From: Oenanthe sinensis
Lineage: Eukaryota; Streptophyta; Magnoliopsida; Apiales; Apiaceae
DNA: 64,000 nucleotides
Assembly (NCBI GenBank): GCA_028671895.1
Contig: CM053799.1
Location: 51,647,455 to 51,711,454, forward strand
Direction: 5' to 3'
A program made the translations under genes and the position numbers. Positions 54,615-64,000 of this stretch are shown piece by piece (the first letter of the stretch is position 1; every line of letters starts with the position of its first letter). The notes under the pieces are model-generated. The model saw only the letters and a list, made by a program, of their open reading frames with translations, made no database searches and was not told where the DNA came from.

Positions 54615-56365
54615 TAATATTGCTAACAAAACTAGCTTTAATGCAGACAAACATATATAGGATTACCACTCCATGAGACGTGGCATTAGTGTTTGATGCA
54701 GACATGGTTGCAACGAACTGCCTTTCAATGTTGTCCAGTCCTTCTTCAATTCCTTCAAATTCCATATCATTAACAGGTCTGTGCTCTTGATTCTCAGAGT
54801 CTGAATCTGATTCGGATTCAGACTCAGATTCATTATCAGGACCTGCATAACATAATCATATAGAACATCTATTAATAATCTATTTGATCCTTGGTAATTA
54901 TTCCAGCTAGCTGTATTCATGCCTAATACCAAAACAAAATTATAAGTTGTTAATATTGGAGTCAATTTGAAAATGTACCAGAAAAAGTCTTTTCAAGCTT
55001 TTGCCTATCAAAGATGCCATCTCAAACTTGCCAGCCCCATTGCATGTGAACATAAAGATATCATAGATTTGGATATATTTCTTTACAACAAGCGGTCGTA
55101 GACCATTGATGTAGACGTGATCTTCACTCTTCGTCAGATAACACTCAAACTTTTCACCATTCTTCAGAGAAACCGGAACATTCTTTGGTAGTTTTTTTCT
55201 AAACCTTTTCAGGAAAGCATTTGGCACATCCTGAAATTCAACATAAACAATAAAAACATTATATCAGAATCTTAATGTGCAGGACAACCAATTACTATAC
55301 TTATTTGTACGGTAAGCTTGGTGCACAACTTACAATTTTTCCTTCATTCACAATTTCACCAATACCCAAGCACCAAAATTTCCATCATATACCTCCTTTA
55401 GTATCTAATAAATCAAACAAATTAGAAGTTAAACATTGTTTGAACACTATATAACATTTTCACTCACAATCGTACAAATTATAAATCTTACAAAATCGTA
55501 TACCTAGACGAAAAACATGAGCCCGAATAGGTTTAGCCCTTTCGTATTCAATTTCTGTTCGTCCATCGTTTAAAATATTAACAAAAAATATACCACTTCC
55601 CTTATAACGCAAAGTCATTATTATATAATTCCGTATTCTGTATTCGCTTATCAGCACATTCAGTTGGCAGAGAGATTCCTCATCCTGTTTGTAATGAACG
55701 TCTATCTGTTGGCCATTTGGAAATTGCAACCCAACATTTCTTGGCATATCATTTCCGTATTTACTGACAAATTCAGCCGGCAATTTCTGTCTAACAGGTC
55801 AAGTTAAATTATTAGATGCCAATGTACATCGTAATATGTTTTAGTACAGAACACTCTGCATATTTGAAATAATTAAAATATAAAGTGTTCCACCAGTCTA
55901 TCCCTGTCGCAATCATCTTTTTCGAGGAAACCAAGAATCCTGGGACACCTTAGCAGCCTCTGTAGAAAATAAAAGCAAAATAAGTAACAAGCAACTTAAT
56001 TATCAAAACATCACTTTAGCTTTAGAAGAGAATACTATGACATCTTTCCAGCATCTGTAGCAAATTCGAGCTATTGAACATACAAGCAGCATTAACATGA
56101 TTGTCTTTCTTATATAAATTGATAGAAGAGCACGTGAATGTTGCAAAAATCTGAATCAACTGTTACTAGGACAACATATGTTAAACTCATTATCAATTTA
56201 GGTATCCAATACTGCTCCAACTATTTGCTTTCTTAGTAATTAAACACGCGTTGTGGCAATCACTAAGAGAGGAGATTTTAGCCGAATAGTGGATCCCGTG
56301 ACACAGGTCACATCCAAATCCTCCATTCTTTCACCATAAGCAATTCAAAATCATTTACAATTTTA
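54610..56365 (-). pseudogene. B3-domain gene, tandem copy A, truncated
   Basis: On the minus strand: a short exon near 55890-55960 (RILGFLEKDDCDRDRL), a first B3 domain at 55783-55463 (FVSKYGNDMPRNVGLQFPNG to YERAKPIRAHVF), and a second B3 domain at 55227-54970 (RFRKKLPKNVPVSLKNGEKF to GLRPLVVKKYIQ). A Ser/Glu/Asp-rich linker (ESESESESDSDSENQ) and only the start of a third B3 domain follow. B3 domains are plant DNA-binding folds, and this multi-domain form resembles REM-type transcription factors. The first domain is intact, the second has a one-base loss near 55016, and the third is cut off at 54610 by the Copia fragment. Confidence 0.8.
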
Positions 56366-56838
56366 TTGTAATAAATTATTACAATTGTTTTTACTTCACT
56401 CAATTGTTTCATTTTCACTAATAGCCAAAAAACAGTAGGAGCCTTATCTGCTAATTTCAATTGTTTTGTTTTGTCGTCATTAAACAACACATAAAGTAAA
56501 TTCTATGTGGGAGCCTTATGTGCTAAATTCCTGACATGACATTACCACCTGTTCTACTCTATTTTGTAAAATGACATATCTTTATCACATCATAACTCTA
56601 ATAAATTAACTTTGATCCCATTGCAATCCTCAAGAACTTCAGCTGTTTAATATGATATAGTAAAACATTAGAAAAATATAACATAACATCAGAAATTTAT
56701 TGAAATAAGAACATTCTGAAATATTCATTCCAGCTAAAATTCCCGTAAAAGATAAATATCAAATATTCCAAACCACCCGCAAAAGCCGAAATTTCCAAAT
56801 AATATCAAATTGGTTCTCCCAGAAAATGTATGATCAAA

Positions 56839-58859
56839 TTAAACTGCACGTTGAATTGTAATTCCAAAAACACAGCCTTCTTCGTTGTCTTCAACCAAAT
56901 CAAACAACAAAGTATCGTTCACATCTATTTTATTTTCATGGACAAACTTATTCCAACCAAAAGAAAATCTTGGTAGTCAACCAGAGTTAACCAAGCCAAC
57001 TGTCCAGTCCCGATCATTTGTTCTCAAGATTACTTCTTCACCAACAGCCCACACTCTTCCAAATGGAGTAATTGATTTGGGAATATACCGAAAGAAAGCA
57101 GGTGTAGTAGAATTAATAATATTGCTAACAAAACCAGCTTTAATGCGGACAAACATATATAGGATTACCACTCCATGAGGCGTGGCATGCAGACATAGTT
57201 GCAACGAACTGCCTTTCAATGTTGTCCGGTCCTTCTTCAATTCCTTCAACTTCCATATCATTAACAAGTCCGTGCTCTTGATTCTCAGAGTCTGAATCAC
57301 TGTCTGAATCTGATTCGGATTCAGATTCAGACTCAGGACCTACATAACTTAATCATATAGAACATCTATTAATAATCTATTTGATCCTTGGTAATTATTC
57401 CAGCTAGTTGTATTCATGCCTAATACCAAAACAAAATTATAAGCTGTTAACATTAGAGTCAATTTGAAAATGTACCAGGAAAAGTCTTTTCAAGCTTTTG
57501 CCTATCAAAGATGCACATCTCAAACTTGCCAGCCCCATCGTATGTGAACATAAAGATATCATAGATTTGGATATATTTATTTGCAACAAGCGGTCATAGG
57601 CCATTGATGTAGACGTGATCTTCACTCTTTGTCAGATAACACTCAAACTTTTCACCATTCTTCAGAGAAACCGTAACATTCTTTGGTAGTTTTTTTCTAA
57701 ACCTTTTCAGGAAAGCATTTGGCACATCCTGAAATTCGACATAAACAATAAAAACATTATATCAGAAGCTTAATGTGCAGGACAACCAATTACTATACTT
57801 ATTTGTACGGTAAGCTTGGTGCACAACTTACAATTTTTCCTTCATTCAAAATTTCACCAATACCCAAGCACCAAAATTTCCATCATATACCTCCTTCAGT
57901 ATCTAATAAATCAAACAAATAAGAAGTTAAACATTGTTTGAACACTATATAACATTTTCACTCACAATCGTACAAATTATAAATCTTACAAAATCTTATA
58001 CCTTGATGAAAAACATGAGCCCGAATAGGTTTAGCCCTTTCGTATTCAATTTCTGTTCGTCCATCGTTTAAAATATTAACAAAAAATATACCACTTCCCT
58101 TATAACGCAAAGTCATTATTATATAATTCCGTGTTCTGTATTCGCTTATCAACACATTCAGTTGGCAGAGAGATTCCTCATCCTATTTGTAATGAACGTC
58201 TATCTGTTGGCCATTTGGAAATTACAACCCAACATTTCTTGGCATATCATTTCCGTATTTACTGACAAATTCAGACGGCAATTTCTGTCAATAGGTCAAG
58301 TTAAATTATTAGATGCCAATGTACATCGTAATATGTTTTAGTACAGAACACTGCATATTTGAAACAATTAATATATAAAGTGTTCCACCAGTCTATCCCT
58401 GTCGCAATCATCTTTTCCGAGGAAACCAAGAATCCTGGGACACCTTAACAGCTTCTGTAGAAAATAAAAGCAAAATAAGTAACAAACAACTTAATTATCA
58501 AAACATCACTTTAGCTTTAGAAGAATACTATGACATCTTTCCAGCATCTGTAGCAAATTCGAGCTATTGAACATACAAGCGGCTTTAACATGATTGTCTT
58601 TCTTATATAAATTGATAGAAGAGCACATGAATGTTGCAAAAATCTGAATTAACTGTTACCAGGACAACATATGTTAAAACTCATTATCAATTTAGATATC
58701 CAATACTGCTCCAACTATTTGCTTTCTTAATAATTAAACACGCATTGTGGCAATCACTAAGAGAGGAGATTTTAGCCGAATAGTGAAGCCCGTGACACAG
58801 GTCACATCCAAATCCTCCATTCTTTCACCATAAGCAATTCAAAATCATTTACAATTTTA
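56839..58859 (-). pseudogene. B3-domain gene, tandem copy B, three B3 domains with lesions
   Basis: Copy B has the same layout as copy A at a spacing of about 2.5 kb, with high identity (57112-58859 matches 54610-56365). It keeps the whole third B3 domain (57160 to the stop at 56839: ITPFGRVWAVGEEVILRTND and LLFDLVEDNEEGCVFGI). Lesions are two stops in the first domain (CAA and CAG positions of copy A changed to TAA and TAG), one stop in the second (near 57596), an 11-bp deletion before the third domain near 57187 relative to copy A, and one TGA in the third (56977). The second-domain frame, broken in copy A, is kept here. Neither copy can give the full protein. Confidence 0.8.
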
Positions 58860-59603
58860 ACTTTAATTAATTGGATACATACCCAATTAAAGATGTTTCC
58901 AGGATATCCTCTATATACCAGGTTTAACTGATTTTAATTTAAAATTTTAGATAGATTCAATAAATGATATACCATTAAGTAAAATGTGCCCTGCCTTCCA
59001 ATGTTTTACCCAAACAAGCAAAGTATTGCTCAAGCAGTTATTGATAAAACTATATTGTCCTTATTTAGTATAATTTTAAATAGATGAATAACAGTCCTGC
59101 ATGAAAATAATACCTAAAATAGCAAAATAGATACCCAAAAAGAGTACAACATACACAAACATCTACCGGTCCAATACGTATAATAAAGTTGAGCAACAAA
59201 CCAATAAAACACAAATGACATGTACCAATCCAATCTAATCGGTGACTAATATCTTGAAAACTAACAATCAGCATGCATCAGGCAATACTATATTGTATTT
59301 CAAACACATATGAATATATGAAATCGCATAAACTGATGTTGTGTATAAAAAGATACATGGTTCTTAAGTCAAATCACATGTTTCGATATCAAAGTAATCA
59401 TAGTTGCAATATAGACTCTAAATTGTATAATGTAGAATACAAAATCCAAACATCACATACCTCCATTGATTTAGTATAATAAGAGTTCAAGTTTCCCATT
59501 TTTGGACATGACCCATTTTTGGCGAGTTTCAAAAGTATACTACATTTATGATTATTTTAATTATTTATAATAAACTTTTGTATTTTTTAATTGAACCTTC
59601 ATT
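58860..59603. other. Noncoding DNA upstream of the B3 pair
   Basis: No gene or repeat was recognised. It could hold the promoter of B3 copy B, but no clear element stands out. Confidence 0.5.
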
Positions 59604-59630
59604 TTTTTTTGAAAACAAAGCAGAATTTCA

Positions 59631-60734
59631 TTACTTCTGAATATCAATCAAGATAGTCTCCAACAAACATGTAGGAGGAGACGTGAACAGATTTTGGCAA
59701 TTAGCTAAACAAGGAATCCTAGCAATTTCGTGAGCTACCCTGTTAGCTTGTTTCCTACTGAATTGTAGTGTGGCCTCAGTCAACTGTTGAAGTTGTAGCT
59801 TGCATTCATCGATGACATCTCCAACCTCAAGATAATTCCTCTCCGTACTTTTGATGGCCTGCACTGTAAGAAGCGAGTCCGTCTCGATCATAACTCGAGT
59901 ACTTTGCAGATGCATCTCCTTAATCCAGGACAATGCCTCACGAACCCCTACAGCCTCTACTTCAACCACTGAAACTGGGGCAAATAACCTGATATTCTTA
60001 CCTGCTAAGAAGCTGCCCAGGTGATCCCTTAACACCATGCCAACTGAGAACGTTTCTGCATTCGAGAAAACAGAAGCATCTACATTCAACTTCAACACGC
60101 CAGCCTCTGGTGGTATCCACCTGCCATCCTTACTCACCTGGCACTGTACATCCTTCTTCTTGTCATCCTGTTGCGCTCTTCTTGCTTCTTGCCATTCAGT
60201 CACCGATTTGAAGCTTCCATTCATAGCAAAAACTGGCGAGACAGATTTGTCTTCCCAAACCTTTTTGTTTCTCCAGTACCAGATCCCCCATAACACAGTA
60301 CAAATTTTAACTGCGTCCTCATATGGTACATCGCTTAACTTACTGAGCAACCAATCTGGAACAAACTCTACATTCCTCATGTCATAACTCAAATTAGCAT
60401 GATCCCAACATTGCCTGGCAAAATTACAGTCGAAGAAGACATGTAATAAATGCTCTATGTCTTTCTGACACATCGGACAAGTAATAGGAAGTGTGACTCC
60501 TTTAACATTCAATCTTCTACGAACTGGCACACTGTTACGACAAAATCTCCAAATGAAAATCTTCATTTTGTGAGGAATCTGCAGCCTCCAAATTCTGTTC
60601 CAGCCATTACTCTGAGTAATAGACGAATTTCCAAAATTCTGATCATACCAAAACCGATAACCTGCCTTAGCTGTATAGACTCCATTGGAAGAATCAGCCC
60701 ACACAACTCTGTCTTGTCTAGCCTGTTGAGGCAC
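59631..60734 (-). pseudogene. LINE zinc-binding and RNase H-like part
   Basis: This continues the frame after the stop at 60735 and ends at 59631. It has the zf-RVT Cys/His cluster, then the RNase H fold with the acidic residues in LNVDAS, VEVEAVGVREAL and ETDSLL. RNase H-like ends are common in plant L1 elements. Confidence 0.8.
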
Positions 60735-62178
60735 TTAGATAGCTAGAATTGCTTTAGCATCTTTTTCAACGAAATGTTCCTGCACGTAACTGATATTCCA
60801 TTGCCTCGAGTGAGGTATGATTAGCTCTGACACCGTCTCACTTCTACCCTCGTACCTGTGACTATCGTCAACACAAAAGTTCTTCTTTGCCCTAAGCCAC
60901 GGGTCTCTAACAGCCACTATGTTTTCACCATTACCCACGACCCATCTAAAACCTCTCCGTAGTTCTTCTTTCGCGGTCCATATACCACTCCAGATGAAGC
61001 TCACACCATTACCCTTTGCTGCCTTCAAGAAGTGGGAGTTGGGAAAGTACCTCGCTCTAAACAAACGGGATACCAGCGAGTCAGGATTATTCATAAAGTT
61101 CCAACAATGCTTTCCCAGCAACGCAATGTTGAAACCAAACAGATTTCTAAACCCAAGACCACCCTTGCTTTTCGACAGGCTCATGTTGTTCCACGAGAGC
61201 CAATTGATACCTCTACTTCCTGCTGAACTAGATCTCCACCAGAAATTAGTAAAAAGTCTTTCTAATTCCTGGCATAATGTCTTTGGAAGCAGAAAACAGG
61301 ACATGGTGTAAGACGGGATTGCCTGAGCCACGTTTCTGATCAATACTGTTTTCCCAGCCCTTGAAATTGGTTTGCTCTGCCACTGTTGAATGCGTTTAAT
61401 GGCTCTCTCCTTTAGATACCCGAAAACTCGTTTCTTAGACTTCCCTACCAAAGATGGGAGGCCAAGGTATTTCGTCCCAGTGATTTCATTATGCACACCC
61501 AGAATGTTGGAAATTGCTAACTGCTTATCACGTCGGACGTTAGCACTGAAAAAGACCCCTGACTTCTGGAAATTCACAGATTGTCCCGAGCACTTTTCAT
61601 AGTTAATCAACAGCGACTTGACATTAGCTGCTTCCTCCATGGTACCACGAAAAAATAAGAAACTGTCGTCTGCAAATAGTAGATGAGAAATTGTAGGAGC
61701 AAGAGGGCATATACTACTACCATGAATATCTCCAGCTAACGATGCTTGATCAATGGCGTTTGACAGACCTTCGACACAAAATAAAAACAGATAAGGGGAT
61801 AAAGGATCCCCTTGTCTCAACCCTCTTCTTGGATTTACTGGTCCCACCATCGATCCATTCAAGCAAAAATTGTAAGACACCGTTTGAACACACATCATCA
61901 TCCAATCAATCCACGTACTACAGAACCCCATTACTAGCATTCTATGACGAAGAAATTTCCAGCTCACACGGTCATACGCCTTGCTAATATCTAGTTTAAG
62001 AGCAACCTCGCCCTCGTTTCCTCTATTCTTCCTCCTCATGTGATGTATCACTTCAAAAGCCACAAGTACATTATCAGTTATGCTTCTCCCTTTTACAAAA
62101 GCGGATTGATTTTCAGAAATTATATCCGGCAGCACATCTCTTAGCCTATTAGCCAAGACCTTAGCTAAGATCTTATAA
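60735..62178 (-). pseudogene. LINE reverse transcriptase part
   Basis: The open frame runs from the truncation to a stop at 60735-60737. Only this one nonsense codon separates it from the downstream part in the same frame. The catalytic FADD is intact. A Met at 62156 is internal and not a start. Confidence 0.85.
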
Positions 62179-62314
62179 TTAAAATATCATAATTTATTAT
62201 AATTATTATAAAGATAATGGATAACGTTATAAACAAACAATATACTGAATAATAAAATTGCATTTTATTAGTTTTACAATCTTTATTTTTAGATTATCAC
62301 ATATAAGAAATATA

Positions 62315-62547
62315 TACTCTCTCCGTTCCAAATTAACTGTCCTATTTGACTTTTCTAAAGTCAAATTAACTCAAGTTTGACTGAAAATTACATATAATAT
62401 ATAATTGGAAAAAATTATAAAAAGTGTATGATTGAAAATTATATTTAATTTATTTTAAAATATATGTTTCAGGTTTTTAAAATTATATAAGAATAATTGT
62501 TTGGGACCAAGACGTTAACAAAAATAGTTAATTTGGGACGAAGAAGT
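62315..62547. repeat. Stowaway-like MITE
   Basis: The left end is ta, then ctctctccgttccaaattaac. The right end is atttgggacgaagaag before tta. Inner words tttgacttttctaaagtcaa resemble those of the MITE at 309-551, so they may belong to one family. Confidence 0.55.
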
Positions 62548-63239
62548 TAACAAAAACATTTTAATAATATTTTGTTTCAATTTTTGCAATACAAGAATAA
62601 AAATATAATTATAATCATTTTATACACGAGCCGGTGTATTTTATATGATTTTTTTAATTAGAATCAATTCGTCTTTCACGTATATAAGCAATAATTTAGT
62701 CTTCAAGACACATATGTTATATTTCTTTACTTATTTGATGAGTAATGAACCCATAATTATAAAACATTTTAAAATTTAATAATTCTTAAATTGTATCACT
62801 ACCCAATATATTCCAGATTATTATCAATATATTTCAAAAAAAAGTTCTAAATTTAATTAATTTAACATATTTAAAAAAATTAAAAAAAATGGATTAGAGA
62901 TAACTAATAACAGTATTCAGTTAATGCATACAACTGATTGTTGGATATACTATATATAAGGATTATACAAAGAAATTTGCATGAGTTTCACACAGACATT
63001 TTTTTAGCTGTATATATATTTGAAGTTTACATTTGATATTATTTTTATAATCATGTCAATTAAGAATTCTATATTTGAAAAGACTTTATAAATCATATGT
63101 TTCCTTTAATATTTCAAGACGGAGTAAAAATTTCAAAATTCTTTAATATAAAATCCAATTTAACTATATAGTACATTTCCCCGTAATAAGCCTTTTGATG
63201 GAATGACATAAATATTGTTTTAAAAAAAATTTAGTCTAT
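62548..63239. other. AT-rich DNA without a visible gene
   Basis: There is no coding or RNA signal. It lies between the MITE and the decayed 3' part of the hAT pseudogene. Confidence 0.5.
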
Positions 63240-64000
63240 ATAGTGTCAGTGACGGTATTTTGTCTTGGTTGTCAAGTACTTAACAAGATCATTATTTGAC
63301 GTTGCATTATCAACTGTCCCCACTCTAACAAGTATTTCTCAATCACTTTATCTAGTACAAAACCCTTATGACTTACAACTTGCCGAAAATTGAGAATTTT
63401 TTTTGTAGTATCCAGTCATCACCTATCCAATGGGCAGTTAAACACATATAATTAATCTTCTGATTAGAAGTCCAACAATCTGTGGTCATACTTATACGCT
63501 TCCCTTTAATTACACGCTTTAATTTGTTCTTTTCTTCCTTATAAACTTTAATGCAATCTCGTGCCACAGTCCACCTAGATGGAACGACAAACCTAGGCTC
63601 TAAGCAATTAGTATATTTGACAAAGCCTTGACCTTCAACCATTCGAAAAGGGTACTCATCGATTATTACCATTTCTGCTAATGCTTTTCTACATTTTTCA
63701 AAATCAAAATTATGGGACTTAAGGGTGCCATCTGTTCCCTCCTTTTTCTTTTCAAATGTAAGCATAGACTGTTTTTTGTTTGTTTTTTTGTTAGGATTCT
63801 TGACACACTGGTTTGCGTGGTGCCATAAGCTACTAGTTCCTTTTTTTGTTTCATAAACATAGACCTTCTTACAATAATTACAAATAGCTTTCGTATCATC
63901 AATTGGATTCATGGTAAATATTTTCCAAATATCTGACCTTTGCCCTCTTTTTTTTGTAGGTCGAGGTTGCGGACATTGTGGCTCGGTTCTTTGACCTTTT
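63240..64000 (-). pseudogene. hAT (Ac-like) transposase with BED zinc finger, incomplete
   Basis: The frame is open from the window edge on the minus strand: RPTKKRGQRSDIWKIFTMNP, then the BED finger (AICNYCKKVY and SSLWHHANQC), then FRMVEGQGFVKYTNCLEPRF and ISMTTDCWTSNQKINYMCLT, the start of the RNase H-like hAT core. It stops at 63373. Beyond a likely frameshift at an A run (about 63393-63400) the homology continues (VVSHKGFVLDKVIEKYLLEWG), and after another shift TVDNATSNNDLVKYL. The protein would cut and paste a hAT element or be a RICESLEEPER-type domesticated relative. The 5' start is outside the window. Two frameshifts make it a pseudogene. Confidence 0.78.

Larger units (their letters stand above)
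59604..62178 (-). mobile_element. 5'-truncated L1-type LINE
   Basis: On the minus strand, homology begins abruptly at YKILAKVLANRL (about 62178), within the reverse transcriptase. It runs through the palm (LRQGDPLSPYLF, FADDSFLF), a zinc-binding region (CPMCQKDIEHLLHVFFDC) and a plant RNase H-like domain (LNVDASVF, IETDSLLTVQA). A very short 3' UTR and an A tract (59604-59612) end the element. The endonuclease domain and 5' end are missing, as expected for incomplete target-primed reverse transcription. I could not read a convincing target duplication. Confidence 0.85.

Noticed and set aside
56885..57178. Plus-strand ORF opposite B3 copy B
   Set aside because: It is antisense to the third B3 domain, which has clear protein similarity on the minus strand.
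1..64000. tRNA, rRNA or other structured RNA genes
   Set aside because: I looked for cloverleaf-like and rRNA-like words. Only the tRNA-complementary primer-binding sites of retroelements were found.

Overview
The window is nuclear DNA of a plant, most likely a eudicot. The evidence is plant-type introns, Ty3/gypsy elements of the Tat and chromovirus types, a Sirevirus-like Copia element, an L1-type LINE, Stowaway-like MITEs, and fragments of plant-specific gene families. The family of the plant cannot be fixed from this sequence. Everything was read by eye and no database search was possible.

Layout. 1-3.7 kb is AT-rich DNA with a MITE and a decayed noncoding repeat. 3738-26166 is a three-level nested insertion. 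A roughly 515-bp Mutator-type MITE with an AT-rich target duplication was split by a Tat-type Ty3/gypsy element (3932-25845, target duplication acgct). That element was in turn interrupted inside its integrase by a long Sirevirus-like Copia element (8154-23028), which carries gag, pol and a very long extra 'env-like' reading frame. The Tat element also has an antisense gene (23029-23803, minus strand) and two tandem arrays before its 3' LTR.

26-42 kb is a gene graveyard: a fragment of a UBX-domain (PUX8-like) gene followed by a Helitron-type 3' terminus, a decayed nucleoredoxin-like gene with four exons spread over 6.6 kb, remnants of two chromovirus-type gypsy elements, and a scrap of a VAN3-binding-like gene. 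41.1-43.05 kb holds three diverged copies of one upstream region. The last copy drives the only clearly intact host gene, a 931-residue leucine-rich-repeat receptor-like protein of the Cf-9 type (43147-45942).

46.5-48.35 kb is an MBOAT lysophospholipid acyltransferase pseudogene whose penultimate exon lies in front of earlier exons. 50.75-52.16 kb contains a chain of short exons in which a 54-bp plus 111-bp exon pair has been amplified. 52.56-54.61 kb is a truncated Copia element joined directly to the first of two tandem, minus-strand B3-domain pseudogenes (54610-58859). 59.6-62.18 kb is a 5'-truncated LINE with one stop codon. The right edge holds a hAT transposase pseudogene that runs out of the window.

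No metabolic pathway or operon-like system is present. The genes do not work together. The region records tandem duplication, nested transposition and gene decay around one probable immune receptor. The items that best merit follow-up are the amplified exon pair, the triplicated receptor promoter, the odd left flank of the Sirevirus, its broken giant extra ORF, and the antisense gene of the Tat element.
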